Assembly (NCBI GenBank): GCA_964534135.1
Contig: CAZHQC010000052.1
Span: 1 to 15,447, forward strand
Source: JAKLQJ01 sp964534135
GTDB taxonomy: Bacteria; Elusimicrobiota; Elusimicrobia; Elusimicrobiales; UBA9959
Direction: 5' to 3'
Length of the DNA: 15,447 nt
A model generated the notes under the pieces. The model had not been told where the DNA came from, did no database searches, and saw nothing but the letters and a program-made list of their open reading frames with translations. This document shows positions 1 through 7,903 of this stretch, in pieces. Position numbers and translations under genes: made by a program. Position 1 is the stretch's first letter; every line of letters starts with the position of its first letter.

Positions 1-91
1 CCGGTATAAATATAAGTTATAAGTTGCAAGTCATCGCTCACAATAAACGGTGAAGAAACAAATATAGAGAATAAAGAATAAGGAGAATTTT

Positions 92-1216
92 ATGGCACAT
101 GCATATACACCGGGATTAAAAGCTATCCCTTGTACTCGTCTTACCAAAAACAGACTTTTACCCATACCGGGAAAAGTGCTGGTTGAAAAAGGTAAGGAAG
201 TGGGAGCCATGGATATTGTGGCTGAAACAGAACTTCCTGGCAGGGTTTATCCGATGAATATAGCAAACAGATTAGGTATAAATCCTGATGAAGTAAAAGG
301 TTTTATGCTTAAGCAACCGGGAGATAAGATAAAAAGGGGTGAAGTTATAGCTGAAACCAAACCTTTTATCAAATGGTTTAAAACCACAATTGAATCACCG
401 GTTACAGGTACGGTAGATTTAATGTCCGAAATAACCGGACAAGTTCTTTTGAGAGCTACCCCAAAAGTTTTAGCGCTTAAAGCTTATGTGAAAGGTAAAG
501 TAATTGATGTTCAGCCTAATTTTGGTGTGACTGTTGAAAGTGAAGGAACTTTTATACAGGGCATATTCGGTATTGGTGGAGAAACTAATGGCGAGATAAA
601 TATAGCTGTTGAAAGTTCTGACCAAGAACTTTTACCTGAAAATATTAAACCCGAACATAAAGGTAAGATTCTTATCGGTGGTCAACATGCCGGTATTGCG
701 ACTATTAAAAAAGCCATAGAAGTTGGCGTAAATGCCATCATAGTCGGCGGCATCCACGATAAAGATTTAAGAAAAATCTTGGGTTATGATATAGGAGTTG
801 CTGTTACCGGAACTGAAAAGATAGGTCTTACGCTTGTGGTTACCGAAGGCTTTGGTATGATACCGATGGCGGAATATACATATAAATTACTTGTCGCTAG
901 AGCGGGAGAACAGGCTTCAGTTTCAGGCGCGACTCAAATAAGAGCCGGCGTTATGCGTCCTGAAATAATAATACCGGGTTATCCAAAAAACCACAATGAA
1001 TGTAAAAGAGAAGAGGGCCGTGGCTGGATTGAGCCCGGTGATCCTATTCGAATAATTCGCGAGCCGCATTTTGGCGTAATTGGAACAGTGCATTTTTTGC
1101 CATCAGAATTAACTAAAGTTCATTCTGAAAGTATGGTTCGAGTTTTAACGGTTGAATTGTCCGGCGGAGAGAAAATAGTTGTTCCCCGCGCTAATGTTGA
1201 GATATTAGAGAAGTGA
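92..1216 (+). CDS. Biotinyl/lipoyl-like and KOW-like domain protein, function unknown
   Basis: The 374-residue product has no signal peptide or membrane segment, so it is probably cytoplasmic. Residues about 22-110 carry glycine-rich turns of the biotinyl/lipoyl (RnfC-like hammerhead) type: PGKVLVEKGKEV, then PGDKIKRGEVIAETK, then ESPVTGTV. A third strand set, YVKGKVIDV, lies near 132-140. Residues about 190-260 (GKILIGG, VNAIIVGGI) look like an alpha/beta fold. The last 60 residues (EPGDPIRII, FGVIGTV, VVPRANVEIL) resemble a KOW/SH3-like barrel, as in NusG-type proteins. No lysine sits in a clear MKM biotinylation motif, so a structural or docking role is more likely than a cofactor carrier. 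The ATG is supported by AGGAG at 81-85, six bases upstream. The gene is followed by a palindrome and a terminator. It may be a soluble partner of the membrane operon at 8077-11635; that link is inference. The domain reading is by eye. Confidence 0.85.
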   Translation: MAHAYTPGLKAIPCTRLTKNRLLPIPGKVLVEKGKEVGAMDIVAETELPGRVYPMNIANRLGINPDEVKGFMLKQPGDKIKRGEVIAETKPFIKWFKTTIESPVTGTVDLMSEITGQVLLRATPKVLALKAYVKGKVIDVQPNFGVTVESEGTFIQGIFGIGGETNGEINIAVESSDQELLPENIKPEHKGKILIGGQHAGIATIKKAIEVGVNAIIVGGIHDKDLRKILGYDIGVAVTGTEKIGLTLVVTEGFGMIPMAEYTYKLLVARAGEQASVSGATQIRAGVMRPEIIIPGYPKNHNECKREEGRGWIEPGDPIRIIREPHFGVIGTVHFLPSELTKVHSESMVRVLTVELSGGEKIVVPRANVEILEK

Positions 1217-1217
1217 A

Positions 1218-1241
1218 GCTTCTCGGCTTAAGCTGAGAAGC
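1218..1241. repeat. 24-bp near-perfect palindrome after the 92-1216 gene
   Basis: GCTTCTC and GAGAAGC flank a centre GGCTTAAGCT, giving a hairpin with a single G/T mismatch. It begins two bases after the stop codon. No T-run follows, so it is not a textbook terminator. It could protect the mRNA 3' end or be part of the repeat cluster that follows. Confidence 0.6.
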
Positions 1242-1245
1242 GGAA

Positions 1246-1315
1246 TCCTCCAAAGCTATGTCATCAATACGGCGAATAGCCGTGCTTTTTTGATGACATG
1301 CTTAGCGACGGAGGA
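1246..1315. repeat. REP-like 70-bp nested palindrome
   Basis: The element is bounded by TCCTCC (1246-1251) and GGAGGA (1310-1315). Inside are a 9-bp stem, ATGTCATCA (1258-1266) with TGATGACAT (1291-1299), extended by AAGC/GCTT, and an apical stem ACGGC (1269-1273) with GCCGT (1279-1283). The ends read TCCTCCAAAGCTA and, inverted, TCCTCCGTCGCTA. The nested layout between two gene ends resembles repetitive extragenic palindromes or small non-autonomous mobile elements. Only one copy is in this window, so its repetitive nature is inferred. Confidence 0.55.
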
Positions 1316-1348
1316 TAAAACAACTTATTGTAGGTAAAGTAAATTTGT

Positions 1349-1390
1349 AAAGAGCGGTTTTCCTTTAAAGGATTAAACCGCTCTTTTTTT
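1349..1390. terminator. Strong rho-independent terminator between convergent genes
   Basis: AAAGAGCGGTTT (1349-1360) pairs with AAACCGCTCTTT (1375-1386). The loop region can fold further (CCTTTAAAGG), and a run of seven T ends the structure. It lies between the stop of the forward gene at 1216 and the stop of the reverse gene at 1417. It terminates the former and may act more weakly on the latter, because the minus-strand side has a broken T-run. Confidence 0.85.
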
Positions 1391-1416
1391 ATTTGTTATT
1401 GTGAAAATACTTTATA

Positions 1417-2361
1417 TTAATTCCAAACCAATTCATTTTGCATAGTATCGAAATCTAATTCTTGATTTCCATCTAAGGATATTTCGCTATCATTAAGGCT
1501 TATTGATTGAGCATTATTTGTGAATGTATTCATATCAATAAAATCAGAGCTTGCCGATAGAGTTTCATCAGTGCTTATTTCTATATCATCAAACTCAAAT
1601 TTTGTGGTTCTGAAGCTTTTTTTACCGTCAAAGTAATTCAGTATTTCCATTGCTGTCATCGTATAATCTTGTGCTTTTAATTTTAAGGCCACCACAACAC
1701 CCGCTATTGTTTTCTTTAATACGGTGGTGGAGAGGTTTTTATGGAATATGCCATTGACAACTTTCTCAACACCAAGCCCAATTTTACCTGTCATGGCCAC
1801 ACAACCCTTGTCTATTCCGGGAATTTTACACCAGGGCACCAAAACAATCACGGTGGCCCCTGCATTAATCGCCATAACGACACCACTGGGATTACATTGA
1901 AAGGTTTCTTGCACTATATTCATTCCGCCCAACATAATAAATCCAACGGGACCTGCCAGTATAAGTCCGTTTGTCATTATAAACTTACTGATAAAAGTTC
2001 CGGTGAATGCTGAACCAACGGCATCAATAGCTTGGCCGAGGCGGTTCTAAGGATGGCCGTTTTGTATCAGCCATGCGTTTACGGTTCCACGTAAATCATA
2101 AATGTCTTTCCAGATAATTTTTACAAGTCCGCCGGGATTGTCGGCCAATTTTTCCGCCACTAGATTATTGGCTATCAATCTGACTACGGGTTTTTCTTGC
2201 AGGTCTTTAGGTATTTGGGCGACATTGAGTAATTGTTGGACTGCTGTGTCCATTGTGCAAAAGCGTTGCGGTTTAGTGTCTTTGGCAAAAACATTGAAAG
2301 GGAGCATGGATAGACTGAATACCAATATCATAAAAATCGGGATTATCTTTATTTTTTTCAT
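1417..2361 (-). pseudogene. Secreted/membrane protein gene interrupted by an in-frame TAG
   Basis: The frame runs from ATG at 2361 to TAA at 1417 as 314 codons with one stop, TAG at 2049-2047 (codon 105). Before the stop are a signal peptide (basic MKKIK, hydrophobic core, likely cut after VFA at residue 26) and a region with Cys35. After it the frame continues without a shift (NRLGQAIDAVGSAFTG), then a hydrophobic Gly/Ala-rich stretch at about 129-175 with three cysteines, and an acidic Ser/Asp-rich tail. The first ATG after the TAG (1977) has no Shine-Dalgarno, and 23 sensible-looking residues lie between stop and ATG. The two parts are therefore most simply one gene with a nonsense mutation. 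Alternatives are amber suppression, a sequencing error, or a genuine 104-residue secreted protein plus an unrelated second gene. AAGGA lies 11 nt before ATG 2361. I do not recognise the family. Confidence 0.6.
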
Positions 2362-2429
2362 TTATGGTTTTTTCCTTGTGCTTCTGTTAATAGTATTAGG
2401 TAAGAAGCATGGAAAGCATAAGGGGCTTA

Positions 2430-2456
2430 GGACCTTTAACTTTATGAGAAAGGTCC
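2430..2456. repeat. Inverted repeat in the divergent intergenic region
   Basis: GGACCTTT (2430-2437) and AAAGGTCC (2449-2456) form a perfect 8-bp stem with an 11-nt loop. It lies about 70-95 nt upstream of the minus-strand start at 2361 and about 90 nt before the plus-strand start at 2545. It could be a 5'-leader hairpin or an operator. No T-run follows on either strand and no known riboswitch is recognised. The rest of 2362-2544 shows no clear gene. Confidence 0.45.
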
Positions 2457-2522
2457 CTCATTAATATAGGTCGTTTGGTTTTCTTATTGCCTTTTCAGCT
2501 TATTATTATCGACTAAGTATTG

Positions 2523-2528
2523 TATATT
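2523..2528 (+). promoter_or_regulatory. Possible -10 box for the first glycosyltransferase
   Basis: TATATT lies 16 nt before the GTG at 2545, which would put transcription start about 10 nt upstream of the codon. The -35 region (about 2500, TTATTA) is poor, so this is tentative. It fits the short-leader arrangement of other genes in the window. Confidence 0.3.
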
Positions 2529-2544
2529 TTGTATTTTGTTTTAA

Positions 2545-4638
2545 GTGGATATAAAAGAAAAAAACGAAAGGCGAGAATTTCGCCCTTATTTTAGCCATCT
2601 TATCGGTGGTTTTATTTTGCTATGGGGCGCTGTGGTTTTCGGAAATTATTATTCTAAGTTTTTACCTGATTTTAATTCTATTTTTACCATGCTAAATCCC
2701 ATGCAGTATTATATTGGGAATATGAAAGTTTTTATTGGGCATTTTCTAAATATTGCGCTTTCACTATTATTTATATTTGCGCATTTTGCTCTTGGTAGAA
2801 TGGCTTTGAGTTTTTTAAATTTGAAATATGATTCGGCTTTGGAAGAAATTGTCTTTTCAATCGGCGCGGGTTTGGGCTTATTCGCCAATTACATATTCCT
2901 TATAAGCGCGCTGGGAGCTCTTTCTTTTCTGCCTGTAGCTATTCCTTTAGTTTGTTTGCTTATCTATGGTTTTTGGAATATTTATAAAAAATCTCTCGCT
3001 TCATTCAATATTTTAATCAAGAAAATTTCATTTTTAGATTTTTGTATTCTGGGAATATTAATTCTTGCCATGGCTTTTAATCTTATGGGCGCTTTAAGTC
3101 CGGAAATATTTTATGACGCGCTTGTCTATCACTTGGCCGTGCCCAATTATTATATTATCCATGAAGGCATTCGTGACATGCCTTATAATATTTATTCCAA
3201 TTTTCCTATGCTTCACGGGATGCTTTACGGGGCGGGGTTATTGATAAAAGATGAATTTATTGGAAAATTCATAAATTATTTTGCCGGTATTTTAACGGTT
3301 TTAACTATCCTTGCCATAGCGCTGAGATATTATAGCCGAAGAGTTGGCCTATGGGCCGGAATTATTTTTTATACCATAACGCAAGTTATGAGCGCCTCAT
3401 GCTCGCTCGGAACTGAAATGCTTTTAACTTTTTTCAGCTTATTGGCTGTATATGCGGCTATAAATTCTAAAAAAGATAAAGCTTGGTTTTTCGTTTCCGC
3501 ATTTTTTAGCGGCACAGCCATGGCGGTTAAATATACGGGCGTGCTTGTTTCTGTGGGTGTGATGGCCGTTTATTTTCGTATGGAGAAAAAAATTGATATT
3601 GTTTTTATTAAAAAAATTGTCATATTTATTGTCATTGCCGGCGCTCTTGTTTCCCCTTGGCTGATAAAAAATTATATCTATCGCTCAAATCCGGTGTATC
3701 CCTTTATGACAAATGTCTTTAAGGTTGAAAATCATATTGTAGCCGATAAAATAAAAGGTTTTATGGCGGAAACAAGCCAAGGGCCGGAGTTTAATTTCAA
3801 GAAATGGCTTAGCCATCCTTGGGCCATAACCATGGGAAATATTGGCAGTTCTTCTTATTTCTCCCCTTTGTTTCTATTTCTCTTACCGCTTATTTTTTTA
3901 ATGGGAATTAAGGAAAAAAATAAAAATATTTATTCTTCATTAACGCTTTATTTTTTCATCGTGTGGATTTTTTGGTCTTTCTTTTCAACCAGAGTGCGTT
4001 TTCTTATGCCGGTATTTCCAATTGCGGCCATTCTTATAGCTGATTTTGTCAATAATCTTGAGTATTTTTATTTAAAAAATATTCTTAGGATTATGGTAAT
4101 TTTCAGTATCTTAACTTCTTGTTTTTGGGCGGCCACGGGTTTTTACACCCAAGAAAGATGGAAAGCTTTTTTTGGGCAAATGTCAAAAGATGATTTTTTA
4201 TCGTCATCAGGGACTTATTATTCTTATACGCCTTATCCCGCTTTAAATTTTATAAATAAGGAACTGCCGGCTGATTCAAAAATTCTTATTGTTGGAGATG
4301 GTCGAAGTTTTTATATTAAAAAGGATTTTATAGCCAGTTCGGTGTTTGATTTATCTCCTATCAGCGAATATGCCAAGCATTCTGAAAACGCGAAAGAAAT
4401 GCGCGCTAAAATGAAGAAAGATAAAATTACGCATATTTTATTAAATGTTTCCGAAGCCAAAAGATTGGAAAAAAATTATGCCATATTTAATTGGGATAAT
4501 AAATCGTCCTCGATATTAAAAAATTTCTTAGACCAATATACAAAGACTGTTTTTGTTAAAGAAGAAAAAATTAAAAACCAAGGTAGAGTTTTTTTTAATA
4601 GGTTGGTGGTTTTTGAATTGCCTGATAAATTTAAATAA
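2545..4638 (+). CDS. GT-C type integral membrane glycosyltransferase (GT39/ArnT-like), copy 1
   Basis: The 697-residue protein has a short charged N-terminus (DIKEKNERREFR), about 11-13 hydrophobic segments up to about residue 540, and a soluble C-terminal domain of about 150 residues. The first large external loop contains SPEIFYDALVYHLAVP (D191, H196), the acidic DAxxYH-type motif seen in polyprenyl-phosphate-sugar-dependent GT-C enzymes. Such enzymes move a sugar from a lipid carrier to an acceptor on the outer face of the inner membrane; donor and acceptor cannot be told here. The C-terminal domain has ILIVGDGRSFYI and THILLNVSEAKRL, shared with the next gene. The start is GTG directly after an in-frame TAA; the next in-frame ATG (codon 49) lies beyond the first membrane segment. 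No Shine-Dalgarno is visible. It is closely related in sequence and topology to the gene at 4735. Confidence 0.85.
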   Translation: MDIKEKNERREFRPYFSHLIGGFILLWGAVVFGNYYSKFLPDFNSIFTMLNPMQYYIGNMKVFIGHFLNIALSLLFIFAHFALGRMALSFLNLKYDSALEEIVFSIGAGLGLFANYIFLISALGALSFLPVAIPLVCLLIYGFWNIYKKSLASFNILIKKISFLDFCILGILILAMAFNLMGALSPEIFYDALVYHLAVPNYYIIHEGIRDMPYNIYSNFPMLHGMLYGAGLLIKDEFIGKFINYFAGILTVLTILAIALRYYSRRVGLWAGIIFYTITQVMSASCSLGTEMLLTFFSLLAVYAAINSKKDKAWFFVSAFFSGTAMAVKYTGVLVSVGVMAVYFRMEKKIDIVFIKKIVIFIVIAGALVSPWLIKNYIYRSNPVYPFMTNVFKVENHIVADKIKGFMAETSQGPEFNFKKWLSHPWAITMGNIGSSSYFSPLFLFLLPLIFLMGIKEKNKNIYSSLTLYFFIVWIFWSFFSTRVRFLMPVFPIAAILIADFVNNLEYFYLKNILRIMVIFSILTSCFWAATGFYTQERWKAFFGQMSKDDFLSSSGTYYSYTPYPALNFINKELPADSKILIVGDGRSFYIKKDFIASSVFDLSPISEYAKHSENAKEMRAKMKKDKITHILLNVSEAKRLEKNYAIFNWDNKSSSILKNFLDQYTKTVFVKEEKIKNQGRVFFNRLVVFELPDKFK

Positions 4639-4711
4639 GGATTTTACTATTAGTCGTATGTGTAATCTATATTAATCCTGTTAGTTTACTCAATAGGGAT
4701 GTTGGATAATT

Positions 4712-4720
4712 TGTTATAAT
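4712..4720 (+). promoter_or_regulatory. Extended -10 promoter for the second glycosyltransferase
   Basis: TGTTATAAT is a consensus extended -10 (TGnTATAAT). The -35 position lacks TTGACA, which extended -10 promoters can tolerate. Transcription would start near 4727, only about 7-8 nt before ATG 4735. No Shine-Dalgarno precedes that ATG. The promoter suggests the second glycosyltransferase and methyltransferase form their own unit. Confidence 0.6.
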
Positions 4721-4734
4721 TCATTAATAATTGC

Positions 4735-6975
4735 ATGAAAAAGAAAAAGAAAAAAGAAAGAGAACGCAGAAGAAAGGATCTAAAAACCGAACAAGAACCT
4801 CGGCAGCTCAAGTTCAACTATTTGGCTACTGCGCTTATTGTTTTTTCCTGCTTTGCGGTTTGTTTGTATTTTTATGGCCGCGGCGGCCAATTTTTCGCAT
4901 TAAATCTCTTTTCACTTCCCGTATGGCTTAAATTTCCTGAACGCTATTCAGCCTTGCTTAAATATGTTCCACGACTTTTTTTACTTGCTCTTATAGCCAC
5001 TTCAGCCTCGGTATTGGGTGCGGCTATTTTAAAGCTGTTGAAAGCTGATTCTGATCTTGACGCCTCCTCCTGGATGGTGTTTTCCTGCGCAATGGGGCTA
5101 GGGGCTTTTTCCTATATTATATTAGGAGTAGGCGTTCTCGGTATTCTTTCAAAATCAATTGTCATTTCTATAATAGTAGCGCCATTAGTTCTTATTTATT
5201 TGTTAAGGTCAGAAATAATAGGAAGATTGCGAGAATTTGCCGCCATTTTTAAAACTGTGAAGCTGTCATTTCTCTCCAAAGTTTTTATAGTAGTATTGAT
5301 ATTCAGTGCTCTTACAGCTTTTTTCGGAGCTCTCTCCCCTGAAATTTTTTTTGATGCCCTTTTTTACCACATAGGAATGCCCAACTACTATATTCAGGAA
5401 GGAAATATTGCATCCGTTCCTTGGAATCTCAGTTCCGCTTTCCCATATCTGATGCAAATGCTCTATGTCATGGCGCTAAGTATTTCCGACGGTGTTTTGG
5501 CCAAGCTTATGCATTATTTCACGGGGTTGCTGCTCATGGCGTCCATGCTTTCCTTTGGATACCGGTTTGCTAAAGTTTCCTCTGCACTCATGGCTGCGGC
5601 GATATTCTTTACCACCCCAATGGTGATGCTTAACTGGAGTGTCGCAGGAGTGGAAATAGGCTCCGCACTTTACATTTTTATAACGGTTTATTCTATGGCG
5701 CTCTTATTTGAAGCTCCCCCTGAAAACCGCTTGGGAGCGCTTTTGCGAACAGCTCTTTTCACCGGTTTAGCTTGCAGTACCAAGTATCCTGCTTTTTTCA
5801 CCGGGGTGATGGGTTTGGCTGCTCTTATTTATTTTTGGCGTGACGCAAAAGAGAAGTTTTACAGGATAGGCTTTTTTTGGCGAGAGGTTACGGTTTATTC
5901 TGGAATAATAGCCTTGCTAGTTTCGCCCTGGCTTATAAAGAATCTGTTTTCTTTTGGAAATCCATTGTATCCGTTTGCGGGAAAAATTTTTGGCGGCATG
6001 CAGGTAGATCCGGAAAAATGGAAAATATTTTTGGGAGATGGTCTTTCGCGGAATATTTCGGCTATATTCAAAAGCTGGGAGGCTTTCTGGCAGTTAATAA
6101 TCCATCCGTGGCAGATGAGCATGACTGGCATGGGTAATGCCGATTTCATTGGGATAGTTTATCTAGCCATGCTGGCAGTCCCGTTCATGGTAAAATTTGA
6201 TAAATCCAAGACGTTTAAATATCTAATTCTTTTTTTCCTTTTCTCATGGGTTTTTTGGTTCTCAACAACCACTATGCCGCGTTACTTTATTCCCGGGCTC
6301 GCCATAATGGCAATGATACTGGCTGAATCTCTGCGGCGCATGCGAGCACCGGCTATACATTGGCCTCTATCCATAGCTCTTATTATAATAATGGTTTTCA
6401 GTGTGCAATGGGTAAATCTTATACTTAAATACCAGGATGGCTGGAAGGTGGTTTTTGGTTTTACTCAAGAGAATGTATATCTAAGATCCTCGCACTCCAC
6501 ATATCCGACTCCCTATTATCCCGCGATGGAATTTGTAAATTCAAAGCTCCCGAAGAACAGCAGGATATTATTTGTAGGTGAGACGCGCAGTTTTTACTGC
6601 AAAAGAAGGCATATCGCGCCTTCAGTACATGATGTTCACCCTCTTGTCCTTTTAGCCAGGGCATCCTCCTCAAGCGAGGAAATGCATAAGAATATACAGG
6701 ACAAAGGTATCACCCATATTTTTCTCAACTTCTCAGAGGCAGCGCGTTTGAATGAGGCATACAAGATGTTTCAGTGGGATTCGTCCTCCATATCAATTTT
6801 TAACCAATGGTGGAACAAGCATGTAAAATTGGTTTGGGATTACGATGGGCGGCGTTCAGGCGGCAGTTTGCTTTTTGTTTATGAAGTGATCGACAGCCCT
6901 CCAAAAGATGTAGCGCCCAATTTATTGGCTATTCTCCATAATCAAATTGAAGCTAAAAAGGCTAAAGACAAATGA
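4735..6975 (+). CDS. GT-C type integral membrane glycosyltransferase (GT39/ArnT-like), copy 2
   Basis: The 746-residue product begins with a very basic tail (MKKKKKKERERRRK), the expected cytoplasmic anchor of a positive-inside membrane protein. It has about 11-13 membrane segments and a C-terminal soluble domain. GALSPEIFFDALFYHIGMPN at about 198-217 (D207, H212) matches copy 1 nearly residue for residue. So do SPWLIKN in the middle, ILFVGETRSFY near 608 and THIFLNFSEAARL later. The copies are tandem paralogues, but clearly diverged: copy 2 is about 50 residues longer and by eye uses more G/C at third positions. The role is transfer of a lipid-linked sugar at the membrane's outer face; the acceptor is unknown. 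The stop overlaps the next start as ATGA. A potential ATG-less start upstream is not needed because the extended -10 box sits just ahead. Confidence 0.87.
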   Translation: MKKKKKKERERRRKDLKTEQEPRQLKFNYLATALIVFSCFAVCLYFYGRGGQFFALNLFSLPVWLKFPERYSALLKYVPRLFLLALIATSASVLGAAILKLLKADSDLDASSWMVFSCAMGLGAFSYIILGVGVLGILSKSIVISIIVAPLVLIYLLRSEIIGRLREFAAIFKTVKLSFLSKVFIVVLIFSALTAFFGALSPEIFFDALFYHIGMPNYYIQEGNIASVPWNLSSAFPYLMQMLYVMALSISDGVLAKLMHYFTGLLLMASMLSFGYRFAKVSSALMAAAIFFTTPMVMLNWSVAGVEIGSALYIFITVYSMALLFEAPPENRLGALLRTALFTGLACSTKYPAFFTGVMGLAALIYFWRDAKEKFYRIGFFWREVTVYSGIIALLVSPWLIKNLFSFGNPLYPFAGKIFGGMQVDPEKWKIFLGDGLSRNISAIFKSWEAFWQLIIHPWQMSMTGMGNADFIGIVYLAMLAVPFMVKFDKSKTFKYLILFFLFSWVFWFSTTTMPRYFIPGLAIMAMILAESLRRMRAPAIHWPLSIALIIIMVFSVQWVNLILKYQDGWKVVFGFTQENVYLRSSHSTYPTPYYPAMEFVNSKLPKNSRILFVGETRSFYCKRRHIAPSVHDVHPLVLLARASSSSEEMHKNIQDKGITHIFLNFSEAARLNEAYKMFQWDSSSISIFNQWWNKHVKLVWDYDGRRSGGSLLFVYEVIDSPPKDVAPNLLAILHNQIEAKKAKDK

Positions 6976-7895
6976 CCATTTTTACCAAACCTGAACTTGA
7001 ACTTGTAAAATGTAATCTTTGCGGAGCGGATTCGACGGAATACTTTTTTACGATAAAAGGATTTAAAATCTGCAAATGTCGCTCATGTGGTTTGATGTAT
7101 GTGAACCCCAGGCCCAAGGTCGGCGTTCTTCACGAAATTTACGATGCCTCTTACTTTTCCAATAAAGACAATTGTTTTACCAACCATTATTTTGGCTATT
7201 ATGATTATGAGAAGAACGAAACACAAATAAAGGATACATTTAGGCCAAGACTCAAAATGATAGAAAAAATGCTTGGTGGCTGCGGCAAACTGTTGGACAT
7301 CGGTTGTGCTATGGGTTTTTTCCTTTCGGTAGCTAAGGAGAGTGGTTGGCAAACATATGGCACGGATATTTCAAAAGAGGCTGTGGAAATGGTAGAGAAA
7401 GATATTGCGGATCAGGTTTTCTGCGGCACAGTTGAGCAAGCGCAGTTTAAAGATAAATCTTTTGACGCGATCACGATGTGGGATGTAATAGAGCATTTGT
7501 CTGATCCAATAGGAACATTGCGCGTTGTGAATCGGTTGATGAAAAAGGGAGGAGTGCTGGCATTGGTAACTCCTGATGCGGGCAGTCTGGCCGCATCTGT
7601 GTTGCGCTCAAAATGGCCGGAATTTCAGCGGGTGGAGGAGCATATCTATTTTTTCTCAAAAAAGACACTCGCCGCTATGTTGGAAAAGAACGGTTTTAAG
7701 GTTGAGTATTCACAAGGAGCCGGGCGTATATTCGACATACCAAGTATATTGAGTGAACTTAAGATTTATAATTTTAAGTTGTTTACGGGGTTGAGCCGAT
7801 TAAGCAGAAAACTGGGGCTGTCCCACGTAAAAATATATGTTAAACCGGGATATAAATTTGCGATGTACGCAAAAAAAGTTTCTGACATATTATAA
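6972..7895 (+). CDS. Class I SAM-dependent methyltransferase with N-terminal zinc ribbon
   Basis: The 307-residue protein starts with a zinc-ribbon pattern, CNLC at 14-17 and CRSC at 36-39. This is typical of Methyltransf_23-like enzymes in polysaccharide and glycan gene clusters. SAM-binding motif I is LLDIGCAMGFF (D109 to G115), followed by the acidic strand end GTDIS and motif DAITMWDVIEHLSDP, all standard for UbiG-like Rossmann methyltransferases. The start ATG overlaps the glycosyltransferase stop (ATGA), implying translational coupling. It probably methylates a sugar or lipid-linked glycan made or moved by the neighbouring glycosyltransferases; the substrate is inferred from context only. 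There is no membrane segment, so the enzyme is cytoplasmic. Confidence 0.88.
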   Translation: MTIFTKPELELVKCNLCGADSTEYFFTIKGFKICKCRSCGLMYVNPRPKVGVLHEIYDASYFSNKDNCFTNHYFGYYDYEKNETQIKDTFRPRLKMIEKMLGGCGKLLDIGCAMGFFLSVAKESGWQTYGTDISKEAVEMVEKDIADQVFCGTVEQAQFKDKSFDAITMWDVIEHLSDPIGTLRVVNRLMKKGGVLALVTPDAGSLAASVLRSKWPEFQRVEEHIYFFSKKTLAAMLEKNGFKVEYSQGAGRIFDIPSILSELKIYNFKLFTGLSRLSRKLGLSHVKIYVKPGYKFAMYAKKVSDIL

Positions 7896-7903
7896 TAAAA
7901 TTG

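Noticed and set aside
1741..2013. Plus-strand frames opposite the interrupted gene (also 2102-2464)
   Set aside because: No ribosome site and implausible composition (His- and Thr-rich). The opposite strand has a signal peptide and a coherent frame.
2047..2049. TAG as a pyrrolysine codon
   Set aside because: Known pyrrolysine use is mainly in methylamine methyltransferases. This protein is an exported product unlike them, and no pyl genes are visible.
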